DNA of 64,000 nucleotides from Elysia chlorotica (Eukaryota; Mollusca; Gastropoda; Plakobranchidae), in assembly GCA_003991915.1 (NCBI GenBank), contig RQTK01000509.1, positions 233,348-297,347 of the forward strand, read 5' to 3'. How positions within the stretch are numbered: position 1 is the first letter of the stretch; every line of letters begins with the position of its first letter. The notes below the pieces were generated by a model. It did not search any database. It saw only the letters and a program-made list of their open reading frames with translations, and was not told the DNA's origin. The position numbers were made by a program, and so were the translations under genes. This document shows positions 14,340-38,401 of this stretch, piece by piece.

Positions 14340-14512
14340 AGGAGCTGCGTCAAAACGGATCCCACCACTCCCCGCTTCGCGCATGTGCAGAGCGAGATTC
14401 TAGACTAAGCCGGCTAATCACATCCGGCTTATTTTCCGCTTCAAGAACAACAGGAATAAAAATCAATAACATTGAGAAGCCGCATCAAGTGAGCAAAAGA
14501 AAGATGGCGGTT
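14340..14512 (+). promoter_or_regulatory. Promoter-like cluster (NRF1-, ETS-, YY1-like sites)
   Basis: GC-enriched relative to its surroundings. Contains CGCGCATGTGCA (NRF1-like, 14377), CATCCGGCTT (ETS-like, about 14420) and AAGATGGCGG (YY1-like, 14501). Motif recognition only; no transcript evidence. Confidence 0.3.
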
Positions 14513-14981
14513 TAAAAAACTAACAACATATTTTTTTGCTATAAAATCAATTTTAAGGGGCGCTGATTTTTGGGCACAATCGTAATGATATTAATCACAT
14601 GGAGCATGCTTATATCAACAATGTTATGGCTTTATTAATTCCGTCTCTCATAGCAGTTATGTTGAGGAGCGTAACAACATGTGTGTTAGTGTTTTTAACA
14701 CCACATTTGTATTGCTTGCGATTTTAATCCCACAAATCAGTGTGAACAAATGTGTTTTATAAAGCATAGACTACCCGGTACTTAATTTTGGAGAACAGGA
14801 AATTTCTGTCTGAAGTGGCAAAAGCAACAGAATGAACAAGAGGGTTATTTACTTTAATTTTTTTCCGTTTTTCTTCTAACTTAAATAGTAGTTTTTATTA
14901 TAGGAGAAAAAAATTAGCGGAACGCATAAAATGCGTATAGAGGGGTAGGGACATGGACAATCTCTTTTATAATTCCACAAA

Positions 14982-15104
14982 ATGGCAGATGTCGAACAGA
15001 TCTTACAAACTACTGGAATAAGTGAAGAAATTGGAGAGAAAATAAGCGATTTGATTAGCATAGCTATCAATCCAACTTTGCTTGTTGTTGTTTTTTCCTC
15101 TTAA
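14982..15104 (+). other. Possible first coding exon downstream of a promoter-like region
   Basis: ATG in a good context (aaaATGG) opens MADVEQILQTTGISEEIGEK and about 20 more residues before a stop. A gtgaag donor-like site occurs within it and a weak gttgtt site near its end. It lies about 470 bases after a cluster of NRF1-, ETS- and YY1-like motifs. No second exon was found; the next kilobase is retroelement debris on the other strand. Confidence 0.25.
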
Positions 15105-15248
15105 TAATTCATGTTGCTGTTCTGTCATTTACTGATGCTCTTTTTAATAACAAACTTTTAGCGCATACATGATCCTTGATCAGATTCGATACCATTTGCG
15201 AGTGGGTAAGATCAATTCGAGCTATCTCTTCTTCTTCTTTGCGTTCAC

Positions 15249-15713
15249 TCAAATGGACAGCCCAGTCTCTGACATGAATGTTGCTGTGCGCCGTAGGTCC
15301 TCCAGGCTTCCATACAGCTTCTGTGCCATTGGTGTGTCCTGTGGCCACATCAGGTTTCTTATGTTTTCATACATGGGGCAGTGTTGTAGAACATGGATGA
15401 CTGTTTGACCTCCAGTTTGGCATGTGCACTGGTCTGATGCTCCAATGTGGAGCTTTGTGTAGAGGTGGTGATTCAGGCGGTTGTGTCCTGTTCTGAGCCT
15501 AAAAATGACCACTTGAATTCGAGCTATCTGAAACATACCGCTTGGTCGACGTAAACATGCATAACGAGTGGGCAGCTTCCCACTGTGCTTGAGTTGAATG
15601 AGCGAGGTTAACTTTGTTCTGGTCTCGGCTACACGTACAGTGCTAGATTCCAGTAGGCTAGTACATTGCACTATGCTATGCCAAGATCTAGATCTATGCT
15701 TGATCCTTAGCAT
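15249..15713 (-). pseudogene. Retrotransposon tail with RNase H-like/cysteine region
   Basis: A 154-codon minus-strand frame contains FRLRTGHNRLNHHLYTKLHI, then CTCQTGGQTVIHVLQHCPMY, and ends KLYGSLEDLRRTATFMSETG. This is the familiar C-terminal part of I/Jockey-type LINE polyproteins after RNase H (TGHN, paired Cys, HxxxxCP). No RT domain is attached; the upstream part is lost. Confidence 0.75.
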
Positions 15714-15730
15714 GAGAATGATGGAGATTT

Positions 15731-16087
15731 TTAATGTTCTTGATTCTTTTTAATCTTCGCTTTGTGTCTTGGAAAAAAAAAGGATAGCACCATCTTCCAA
15801 AGCTGTGTGGTGATTCTGACAACATCGCCTGTGTTTAGTTCTTGCCCCCTATTATTCTTGTACCGTTTATATTGCCCTTCTTTTCTGACAAACCAATTCT
15901 TTGGTGTACACCAGATGTCCAAAACGCCAAGGCCCCGTAACCCATACTCGGCATGTTTTATGGTTGTGCTGTCGTCAAAAAATGATTGACATGGCCTCAT
16001 ACACAGACTCCAAAGTTTGCAGCTTTCAAAATGTCTCCCATTACCTAAGCTAGGTGTCATTAAGATGCGTACATGGCTGGTCTGCAC
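15731..16087 (-). pseudogene. Unrecognised repeat-like ORF fragment
   Basis: A 118-codon minus-strand frame directly upstream of the retrotransposon tail (LRGLGVLDIWCTPKNWFVRK, NNRGQELNTGDVVRITTQLW). It looks coding but does not resemble LINE domains that I know; it may belong to a different mobile element. The tract near its end contains an A9 run. Confidence 0.35.
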
Positions 16088-16315
16088 ACATTTTGTGCTT
16101 ACATTATCTGTATTAGTCGATTCTTCACGTCATCCATGTTTTTCCTGTCTCAGTTTATGCACACCTACATTTAATAAGGAGCATGACCTGGTAGAGTGAA
16201 AGGCGAATCAAAGATAAAATAATAGATCTATCTTTGTTTTTTCTCATTATGAGAGTGATAAATGACCGATTCATTTGATCACGGTGCCTAGTTATGGGGA
16301 TGGAAGGATGTATGG

Positions 16316-16546
16316 GTGGTTCAAAGACAGACTGCACGGTTAAGATCGGGAGTTCCCCGGTTCGACCTCTTAACGGATTTCCTTGTTTCCTAATGGTTGG
16401 ATCGGAGTCTATGTAATGCGGCCGCCTGAGACAGAAGTCCTGGTTCCCCGCTCTGTCTATGTGTGCCAGCACGACAAACTGTCAGGCGTTAGTCTTGGGA
16501 CCTGTCCGCCATATAGCCTAGTTTCTGACAATGGGTGTTGACTAAC
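16316..16546 (+). repeat. SINE family 1, copy b
   Basis: Plus-oriented. Contains CCGGTTCGACCTC (B-box-like), CCCCGCTCTGTCT, then the tail with GTTAGTCTTGGGACCTGTCC. It forms a tail-to-tail pair with the copy at 16620. Confidence 0.65.
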
Positions 16547-16619
16547 AAACCTAACCAAACGTATTCATTTTCAAACCCAGTTTTAAAGTGTACTAAGAGT
16601 TTGAGTGTTGCTCAAAATC

Positions 16620-16775
16620 CAAAGTCGGCTCTATGTTGGCTTTATTGTGGACGGCTCCAAAACTAACGTCTGACAGTTTTACGTGGGTCACACAGGCACA
16701 GTGCGGAATTCCATGACTCCTGTCTCAGTCAGTCACATTATACAGATACCGAACTGACCAGCAGGGGACGAAATT
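16620..16775 (-). repeat. SINE family 1, copy c
   Basis: Minus-oriented partial copy sharing CTTTATTGTGGACGGCTCC, AACTAACGTCTGACAG and the body block CATGACTCCTGTCTCAGTCA with the other copies. Confidence 0.65.
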
Positions 16776-16989
16776 GGGACAAATAAATGTTTGACCAATC
16801 TGGAGGTCTACTGCTCTCTCGGTCCGAAATAGATCCTGATGTTCAATATCAGCGTAAAGTCGACCGTACAGTGTGGAAAAACACGGAAACATGGCATGTG
16901 ACCAAGACCAGCACCTAAAAACTGCCAACATTCACCAACACATGCTTCAAAAACATTCTCAACGTTAGATGGCCGCCTGAAGTTGTCTC

Positions 16990-17290
16990 AAATTAAGATT
17001 TGTGGGACAGAACGAAGCAAACCCCCATCGAAACTGAGATCAGAAAGCGCAAATGGGGCTGGTTTGGTCACACACCTCGAACGCTTGTATCCAACATCAC
17101 AAGGCAAGCCCTGGAGTGGAATCCCGAGGAAATAAAAAAGGTCTGCCACGCGAAGCAGACTTGGCGGCGAAGCAACGATGCAGAGATAGAAGCCGTCGGT
17201 AGGCCTGCCATTTCATGATTTGGGCCGAGCTGAAGAGGACCAGCCAGAACCGAGTCCGATGGAGGGGAGTTGCTGGGGTCATATGTTTCA
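16990..17290 (+). pseudogene. Non-LTR retrotransposon C-terminal remnant
   Basis: Plus-strand frames give DRTKQTPIETEIRKRKWGWF followed by GHTPR...ITRQALEWNPE and, after a frameshift, WAELKRTSQNRVRWRGV. This is the conserved tail found after the RT domain in many molluscan LINE proteins (RKRKWxWxGHTLRK...ITRQAL.WNPQG). It is short and frameshifted. Confidence 0.8.
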
Positions 17291-17324
17291 CAGTGAATCA
17301 AGAAGGGAATTACACTAACTAAAC

Positions 17325-17392
17325 TAATCGTGGGTTTCGAACCAGGAATTGGACGATTAGGAGACCCACGCTCTACTTCATGGGCCAGCTTG
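17325..17392 (-). repeat. tRNA-like SINE head
   Basis: On the minus strand: GAAGTAGAGCGTGGGTCTCC and CCTGGTTCGAAACCCACG, resembling A and B boxes at about the tRNA spacing. No matching acceptor stem was seen, so it is read as a SINE or tRNA pseudogene. Confidence 0.45.
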
Positions 17393-18306
17393 CCATTCCC
17401 CTTCCCCCCTTTTCAATTGTGCTAAATCCACTATCTAGTAGCTATCCAAAATGCAGGCGAATACTAGCAGAAACAAAACTAGTTTTCTTTGTCATGGCTA
17501 TAGGTGTGTTTTAACTGTATCTTGTATGACTAACAACTGAAAAGAATGTGCCAAATTTACGCCTTTTGCCTTTTTTTTAAATCGTACTTTATATGTCTAC
17601 CTATTTTGTAAGAAATCAGTCACTTTTCCTCCCTTAGTTTTACGTACGATTTAAGGCTTTGGTGAGTGAGGCAATAGAAGATTTTATAACCATGCAGTCT
17701 GTAAATCATCGCGCGGCTGCAGGGCGGTTTCAGTTGTGCGGCGTGGCTGGCTGACGACTTTCTGCCCTGCACGTTATGCGGGATTTATGGGCGCGAGCAA
17801 GCTTATGGCGTCGTTACATATGATGAGGCCTTCGTGCGGCTTACAGAAACAGGCGCTTTTGGAATTATTCCCCACTACTGTGAACGCAACGCAGCGTAAG
17901 GAAATTATTGGAGATTCTAGAGAATCTGTTTGCCTCAACGATTGTACAAAGACTGGTTTGTGAGACTCTGCTCTTTGAATGGTAATAGAAAAAGAAGTTG
18001 TGAAGAGTAATGTCCCTTAAAAACTATTTCCCGAGGGTTTTCGTTCTTGGGGGCTTGACACTTATTACAAAATACAAACCGGATAAAACGAAAATGCATG
18101 TACATTTTTTAATGATTTTTTTAAAAAATCCAATTAGTAAAATCGTTTACACTTCATGGGAGAAATCAATTTTCAAAATATTTTGGTAGGCCTTCATTTC
18201 GATGTTTGCATAAAGAAATATTCTTGACTCTGCCTTTTCTTGTCATTGAGGGTGCGGTTCCTCACACCGTTGGATCATAAAAAAATTTTTTTTATAAAAC
18301 TACCTG

Positions 18307-18309
<3 letters not shown>

Positions 18310-18354
<45 letters not shown>
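18310..18354. repeat. GA microsatellite
   Basis: Pure GA run, followed by an impure G/A-rich stretch to about 18412. Confidence 0.95.
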
Positions 18355-18357
<3 letters not shown>

Positions 18358-19171
18358 GTTGATGAGGAGAGAGTGAATGAGAGAGAGAGGGGGGAGAGAG
18401 GAGGGGTGGGGGTAGATACAGACAGACGGGCAGACAGACAGCTATTATATTCGACGATTTTGAAATTTTTTGGGTTTGTTTTCATGAGAAATAATACATT
18501 TTTTCTCTTAACTGTTTCGGATGTCAGCATGTATTTTTGTTTTTGTAACACGAGGAAACAACGTTCATACCCGCACTGAAACCATGGTAACCACTTTACA
18601 AACGATCAGTCACAGTTTTTTTTTTTTAAACCGAATATTCCTTTTTCTCAGCTTAACAGGGGAAGGAAATTGTGTGAGTCATCACAAAGGTAAAGCAAGT
18701 CTGAAAAAAATCTTCATTAGGAAATAATTTCATCTCCATTTGTATCCAGGCAGAACACGGACGCATTCGAATTACATCATTTCGCGAATTGTTTATTGCT
18801 ATTTAAGTAGCATACAATATATCATACCAATTGGATGATTAGATTATACGCCTTAGAAAGAGGTTGGAAAAAAAATAAAAAAACCAGGATATACGAGAAA
18901 ACAATCCACTTAAGATGAATGTATGCAGCCCGATTCAGAGCGCCTTTCTGGTAAAAGCTGTATCGCGTCGATTCAATCCAACTCGGCATAATTTAATGTG
19001 TAGTTAAAGTGTCCAGATTTCTCTCAGGGTTTTGTGAGACAAAAGTGAGCAATTTAATAGATTAACGCTAAAAAAAAAAAAAAGTCCAACAATGTCACCG
19101 TAGATCTAGCTTTCTAAAAGAACTGATAGGCAACATAGGGGGGGGGGGTGGAGGTGGGTTTCAGACTAAGC

Positions 19172-19262
19172 GATGTAAGTACAATGTTGCGGTGGCTTCT
19201 TACTCTTTGTCGCATATTCTTACGAGTTGTAAGTTACCGCGACGGTGCGACGTTGTACGGTA
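19172..19262. mobile_element. Small palindromic element (MITE-like), copy 2
   Basis: GTAAGTACAATGTTGCGGTGG on the left and CGACGTTGTACGG on the right form inverted ends. The reverse complement shares GTACAACGT and CGGTAACTTAC with copy 1. Confidence 0.5.
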
Positions 19263-20252
19263 GATTTCATCATTTCGTTTGTAAACGTACACGAAGTAGA
19301 GCTAGAAGGTACAGCGAATTTCCTAACTTTACTAAAAATATTTTAAAAGTATTGATCATTATGACATAAAATACCATTAAGCTTTGTTTTTTTTATATAT
19401 ATAGTCATTTTGATCTCTCACTGTCTCAGGACTTTTAAAAGTAATTCACAAAACACTAGAATAATATGCGCCTTATTCTTTAGTTAGGGTATTTAAGTTG
19501 GTTGTTCGGTTGCAGGTTAAGACCTCTACGCAAGAAGAATATACAAGGCGTTCTTTTGTATCAGTGAGGAATATTTTTTTTCAAGAAAAGAGGAACAGAA
19601 AATATGGCACCCAAAAGTCGCCACCAACAGTGTGGGAAGTCGAACAAACCTAGTACAAGGTATATCCATGAAGGCATTAGGGCGAGCGCTCCATTCCGCA
19701 GACACTGGCACAGGTCATATTCCCCCAATACAAACATATAATTATTGTTATGCAGTTAAACAGCATCAGGGCTATTTGTGAAGAAGTCTTTATTTCGATT
19801 TATTTTGTTAAACTCTCAATTTGACAATTAGTCTACTGAGTAGGTGTGGGAGAAGAAGGAACAAGTCAGAGAAGAATTCATCCAGACCTTCATATTCCAC
19901 TTGGGCTATCATGAAGCCAGTCTTTGAGCTATACAACGAACAGAATCTAACGACTCAGATAGCCAGCTGACAGTCGCTTGTATCTCTCAAAGAGCAGAGT
20001 CCAAGCGGTCCTTCTTCCCCCCTTGTGCCATATTAACTGCCAATGATTGATTGATTGCGAAACGAGATGGACAGGCATTTCTAACTAATTAGGCCTCATG
20101 TATAATTAACAAGCCTCCAGGGTAAACAGCCGGTCAGTCGTCTGGTAAGTACGCGGAGAAAACGGCCGCCAGCGCCACGCGTGCAAATTGGGCCAGCGGT
20201 CGCCGGGCTGTTTGTCGCTGGTCAATTGCCAAACACCGGCCCATCTACATAA

Positions 20253-20360
20253 GGGGCTGTAAGTACAACGTGGCGGTAACTTACGACTCGTCCTAACAAT
20301 ATCAGAATAACAAGGTTTACGACGAGTCGCACGCTACCAGGACGTTGTACCTACGGCCTA
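20253..20360. mobile_element. Small palindromic element (MITE-like), copy 1
   Basis: Imperfect hairpin: TAAGTACAACGTGGCGGTAA...TACGACTCGTC on the left, and GACGAGTCGCACGCTACC, then GACGTTGTACCTAC, on the right. It shares its sequence with the element at 19172-19262. Confidence 0.55.
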
Positions 20361-20737
20361 AGATCATTGTGGAGCACAAACACTTTGCTGGCTACAGATG
20401 GGTGTCAGCGTGCTGAGGGTAATGCTGAAGTTCAGAATTTTCTACGAAATTGTTTTTCTTTCCAAACTCATTGTCCAAACCTAGCACCTTCATGAGCGGT
20501 TGATTGAACAGAGAGGGTGCGTGTGACTTCTGTTAATGTCGTTATTATATTATATCTAGTTATTATTGGTGTTGTTGGTGAAACAAAAATGATAAAAAAA
20601 ATAATTCAACCAGTAAAAAAAATCGAGTGTGAAGAAGCAGAATGTTTATTGCCTTCTTAGTCAAAACGATTCTTAGAATGAATGGGCTGTGTTTGTCATT
20701 GACTTCTATCCAATGTATTGAGGGGTCTCTGAGCGTC

Positions 20738-20960
20738 TAGTTCACAGGGTACGCTATATCGTGAACGTCTCCCAATTTTAGGTGCTGCCGTGCAGAAACA
20801 GTTAGGGATACCAGGACTCCAGTCTCAGTTGGTCAATAACACTGACACAACCAGTAAGGGACCAATTCCGTTTTGTTTTTGTTTTGCGATCCATTTCTAA
20901 GGCACCAAACTGGGGACCCCTCAAAATGAAGTTAGGCGCTCTACCATTAAAGCCAGCTCC
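20738..20960 (-). repeat. SINE family 1, copy d
   Basis: Minus-oriented. On that strand the head reads AATGGTAGAGCGCCTAACTT, an A-box-like tRNA segment. The body shares GGGATACCAGGACTCCAGTC with the others. The tail is diverged. Confidence 0.6.
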
Positions 20961-21194
20961 GCCCTCCCCCTCCCTCTCGCGCCAACCACTCATTTTGTTT
21001 TATTTGCGTCCCTGAAGATGCTCTATGTTGGAATGTTGCATGTTTTCCCTATCTACAGTGTTGTTTACACTCTGCTCTTTTTTGTCAAGCTGGTGCTTGC
21101 AGTTCGTGAAATTGTCTCGTCCTTTTAAACGAGTTTTCTGTAACGGGTGACATGTGACTAAATAGAAAGGCGACCTTTCTGCCCAGATTGGTGA

Positions 21195-21345
21195 TTGAGC
21201 TACGGTTCCACTGAGCGATCAGCAAATCTAAACCGGCAATATTCTTCACTTTGTTCCACTGAGCGATCATCAAATCTAAACCGGCAATATTCTTCACTTT
21301 GTTCCACTGAGCGATCATCAAATCTAAACCGGCAATATTCTTCAT
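21195..21345. repeat. 48-bp tandem repeat, 3 copies
   Basis: The unit GTTCCACTGAGCGATCAtCA plus AATCTAAACCGGCAATATTC and TTCACTTT occurs three times. Opposite-strand frames over it are a consequence of a period divisible by three. Confidence 0.9.
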
Positions 21346-21485
21346 TTTCGATCGCAAAACACTGTTCTCTCTACTTGGCAAACATCTCTAAATCTTATTC
21401 CAGTTTTCACAGCTGAACAAAATAATATCGTTGATGTAGTAGGTCCTCCTTATTGTTGAAAAAAAGTTAAGGACTTCACATGTAG

Positions 21486-21728
21486 TTGAGTTGGTGTAAC
21501 GTACAACATCAGCACTTTATAGTCTATCTTGTGGACGGGCCCCACGACTTACGTCTGACTATTTCATGTGCTGCCGGTGCCACACACGAGACAGAGCGGG
21601 GATACCATGACTGCTGTCGCAGCAGGTCACATTAGACGGACACTGACTCAACCAGAAGAGGGCAACATCACCAGGGCTCGAACCACGGACATCTTGCATC
21701 GAAAGCCCGTGTTCTACCCCAAGGCTAC
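21486..21728 (-). repeat. SINE family 1, copy e (best preserved)
   Basis: Minus-oriented, about 240 bases. On that strand: GGGGTAGAACACGGG (A-box-like), GTGGTTCGAGCCCTGG (B-box-like), CCGCTCTGTCTCGTGTGTGG, then GGGGCCCGTCCAC and the AACTCAAC end. The head looks tRNA-derived, which fits a Pol III SINE. Confidence 0.8.
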
Positions 21729-22129
21729 AGCATGTTAATCTATGAAATCGTTTTTATAAAGTATTGAGATTACAGTGTGCTCCTTTCAGCAACATAATGA
21801 ATTAGTCCAAACAGCTGGGACAACCTTCTCTGTAAACTTGCCACAGACTAAGGAGGAGTGAGAGACGACCTTTTAAAATTCGTTTTAGTCTGTTGGTGTT
21901 GTTATTTTTGTGCTGTCTGCCTTAGTTTTGGGGGAACAGACAATTGGGTACAGATGGATTTTTTCTTTAAATATAAATTCTCAAAATAGTCAAATTTCAT
22001 GCATAATTATGTTTTCCTTTTTCTCGAGTGAAACATGCAGGGACAGCCTGTGTTAATGTATACATTTACTCAATCCTTTTCCTTTAATAAAAATATTCAC
22101 AAACACCAAAACAATGTCAAGTTGATTGC

Positions 22130-22372
22130 TTGAAGGATAGAAAATACAATGCTAAATGGTGCCATAAGAATATAATGCATTTTACTACAGATGATTTGCC
22201 AAAAATGAGGTCTAGAAACACTGATGATGCAATAGAAGTAGAGGTAGAATTTGTCCTAAGAGACAATCACAAAGAAAAAGAAGTTGTGCAGGACATTTTT
22301 CTTTTAAAGAAAGTTGTGTCATCTCAGCTTCAATGCCTGAGGAAATTCTTTTCTGGATTTTTTGATAGTTAA
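22130..22372 (+). other. Exon-like open frame downstream of AGGF1, unexplained
   Basis: An 80-codon frame, charged in composition (DDAIEVEVEFVLRDNHKEKE, then VVSSQLQCLRKFFSG), convergent with AGGF1 and about 0.8 kb beyond its stop codon. It ends inside the first copy of a tandem duplication at 22341-22565. There is no clear acceptor or neighbouring exon. It could be a decayed gene piece or chance. Confidence 0.2.
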
Positions 22373-22565
22373 AAAGGAAAATGGTAGCAGTATTTTACTT
22401 CAACTTTCTAACCTCCAAATCAGTAGGGATGGTTGAGACACACGAGACAGAGCGGGGATACCAGGAAATTCTTTTCTTGATTTTTTTATAATTAAAAAGG
22501 AAAATGGTAGTGCTCAGTATTTTACTTCAACTTTCTAACCTCCAAATCAGTAGGGATGGTTGAGA
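22341..22565. repeat. About 100-bp duplication with a SINE scrap at the junction
   Basis: Copies 22341-22438 and 22464-22565 differ by small changes. The 25 bases between them match part of SINE family 1 (CACGAGACAGAGCGGGGATA). Confidence 0.85.
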
Positions 22566-23207
22566 GGCTATCAGATTCTGACTTCATGCATCTCTTTTTT
22601 TTTGTTTTAACATTCAGTGTAGCTGTATGCTATCCGTTAAACTCAAAGCAATAGGATGGAATAGAAAAAATACGAAGCATAATTAAGATTTTTATTTCAT
22701 TAAACAAAAATTGAAAGACATTAGTCAAAATCTAGATTCAGATCATCAAAGCATTCCAAGTAATGTAATTTGACTTTGCAAAAAATCATTAATCTCTTTA
22801 AAAAAAAAAAACATCACTGATCACTGTTCTTTTTAAGTCAATATTAAGTAGACCAATCAAGTGATGACTTGTGAGAAACAGTTCTTCCTTGCCCGTCCAC
22901 CCCTCAGCCCCCTCTTGTCAACTTTGTTTAAGAGGAGTCCACTCACCAATGTTTTTTGTTTAAAACACAAACAAACATTTGCCTTACCTTTCCTTCCTTT
23001 CCGGAACTGGAAATTTTAAATCTATCATTATTACCATAAACAAAAAAAAACAATAACCAAAACAAAACAAAATTTCCATCACTGATCTGAACAATCTGAT
23101 ACAAACGTATACAGTGTATTAGGAGAAAACAGGATTCCATCATCTTTTGCTCTTCAAGCAGAGTTAACAACATTTTGTCTATATAACAGTCCTGCAGCTG
23201 CAGAATA

Positions 23208-35823
<12,616 letters not shown>

Positions 35824-37569
35824 GATTTCCTTGTAGTCTTAAATCCATATGACTACATTTAAAAATTTCTATGAACAGAATGGTGCCATATCAGTATCTT
35901 GTTATGATGGGAAAATAATATCTGAAGTACATGATGATATTATAATTTATAAACAAACAACCATGTAATGATTCAATAATTGGATTAGATAGGATTTAAA
36001 GAAGAGAGAGAAATTTACAAATTTGTGCTTACTCTTTAATCAACAGAAGATTTATGTCGGAAAAAGTAGTTTCTCGTGTGATTTGTTTTACTACAGTTAG
36101 ATATTGTCATGATGTCTTTGCGTCTAAAGTGTCAAAATCCATGATGCAATTTGTCCAAAAAATGGGACTGAAAGTAAAAACTAGCCAACAATCTTTTCCC
36201 ACTATCCTTGGTTGATAATATATTATAATATATTTATTTTCAGAGATTGTAGCAGTATCTAAATTTTACATGGATCTTTCATTATTCTCAGGCCCTTAAA
36301 TGATGTTACTTTTAACAAATCTACGAATAAAAGTCCATAGGTCTAAATTCTACGACTTAACCACTTGACTGTGATGAGGACGAATTCGTCCTTTACCATT
36401 GGACAGCGATTAGGACAAAAGATCTTATAAATGTTTTGTAGGCCTCCGTTGCAAAAAATGTATTAACTGAGGTATTTCTGGTTTGTGTATTTCATACTAG
36501 ATCTATTAACACAAAATCAATGGATCTAGATTCTATGTTTTTTTTTACAATTCTTTTCAGTTGGGGGTATAGATCTAATTTAGTCAAATTATTTCAAGTC
36601 ACACTCTGAATACAGTAAAAAAAAAAGTATTCGCCAGCAGTCAAGTGGTTAAAGGTAAAACATTAACTAAAAACCAAAGGTTTCTAAAGAAAAGACTAAA
36701 GTTTGTAAGCACTTCAACATAGATGCAATTAGATCTAGATCTACATAGATCTATGTAGGCTACACCAACATGAATGAATTTGATCTATGGAACGATAGGG
36801 ATCTAGAGATCTAGAGATCTAGGAGCTTCAAAATCAAACTTCGAAATGTTCAAGTCTCTCGGCCGTGGTTCTAGATCAAAATCTTATTCTCGTTTCAGAT
36901 TTCAGGTAAAAAAGGAAATGGGTGCAGATCTAAATTATAGGCAAATGCTTGACTATGTCTAGTCCAAAATTTAAGGCTGATATATGTACATGTACTGTTC
37001 AAACATCGGCAAGTGCTAGATCTAGATCTAACACTGAGCAGATTCATTAGATCTACTTCAGTTTTGGGAGTTTCACTTTGCTCTTCGTTCGTTTATTTTG
37101 GTACACTTTCTTCGCCTCCTTATATGTGAGAGTGGTCATTTTCTTTGCTCTAAAGTCAGCCTAAAAATTAATTTCAAGTATGTTTTTAGCGGTGGTTGTA
37201 AATAAAATTTAGAGTGAAAATATATCAAACGGATTTTGCGGCACTCTTATAATTTCGGGGTTCCTCAGATCCTACACATTAATTTTGATGAACTATAGAC
37301 ATATCTAGAATCTATGCCTTTTTTTCACTTTATGTTTTGATGAATGGGTGCAGGACTATATGGAATCAATAGTAGTTTTTTTTAATATATAACAAAATCC
37401 CTTAAATGCAGCCTTAAAAATTAAAAAAGCGATATTTCAGAATAGCTTATTGGTGCTATGTAGGCAAACCTTGTTTGAACAAATAAAAGGTAAGAGAGGC
37501 GATTGCGCATTGTGAGATGAGAACTGAATCGTCTTGCCCCTTAAACTTGCGCCGATCACAACGCTTCTC

Positions 37570-37570
<1 letters not shown>

Positions 37571-37622
<52 letters not shown>
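37571..37622. repeat. GTT microsatellite
   Basis: Pure GTT run between the divergent AGGF1 and FAR1-MADF-BESS genes. Confidence 0.95.
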
Positions 37623-37625
<3 letters not shown>

Positions 37626-37696
37626 TGTTGTACTTTTGTACTTTTGTTCTTGCTTTGGAAACGAGATGTGATTTTCCAATTTAGTGCCGTGTAGCC

Positions 37697-38171
37697 TAAT
37701 GTGTTGTTAGCAACGCTGGCTTTGGCGCTAACAGCAACAGTGTATTTTTAGTTATTTTTTATTTACTTTTTTTCTCTCGCAACAATGTTAAAGCACGAGT
37801 TTCCTGACTTTTTACCTTGAACCTTGAACCTTGAAATGTTCGATGTTGTAGACCTTTCGATCTTTTCATCGGTCTAAATTGTATGGTCCTAGTACTAGTA
37901 TGTGGCATGCGTGGCTTAGACGATGTTTTACATATCATATAGTACTGGGCTGTCTCAATTAACCTAAGAGGCACATTGGGGGTTGTACAGAGAGGGGTGA
38001 TTCTCCCAGTACTTGTCCAAACGATTCTTAAAGCAGTTCACAGTTGGTGCCGTCACAACACTCTCTGTAGGCCATAATGTGTTGTTAGCAACGCTGGCTT
38101 TGGCGCTAACAGCAACAGTGTATTTTTAGTTATTTTTTATTTACTTTTTTTCTCTCGCAACAATGTTAAAG
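37697..38171. repeat. 97-bp perfect direct repeat upstream of the FAR1-MADF-BESS gene
   Basis: 37697-37793 and 38075-38171 are identical (start TAATGTGTTGTTAGCAACGC), enclosing 281 bases. It may be a TRIM-like element, a duplication or an assembly artefact. Confidence 0.9.
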
Positions 38172-38299
38172 ACTACGGTCAAATCATTTATTAAGAGTTT
38201 TTTTCTATTAAAAGTTACATTTCAGATAATTGCTTCACACTGTGTCATTGGGCGTTTTTCTTTCACGTTGAACTTGAATGAAGATTGTTCCGACATGCG

Positions 38300-38401
38300 A
38301 CAGATGTCCGTCTTCCTGGCGGATAGTTCCACTAAGTACACTCAAGGGCATTCCTGGCGGCTAATCAAAAGTCTCTACTTCCTGTTTGTAAAGTACCAAT
38401 A
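38300..38401 (+). promoter_or_regulatory. Probable core promoter of the FAR1-MADF-BESS gene
   Basis: Repeated CTTCCTGGCGG and TTCCTGGCGG, and ACTTCCTG (ETS-like), lie within 100 bases of the ATG. The 97-bp repeat lies just upstream. The transcription start is inferred. Confidence 0.35.

Noticed and set aside
21085-21381. 98-codon minus frame with repeated IAGLDLMIAQWN
   Set aside because: Three 48-bp tandem repeats; no coding context.
37437-37679. Polyglutamine frame on the minus strand
   Set aside because: GTT microsatellite; flanks are not exon-like.
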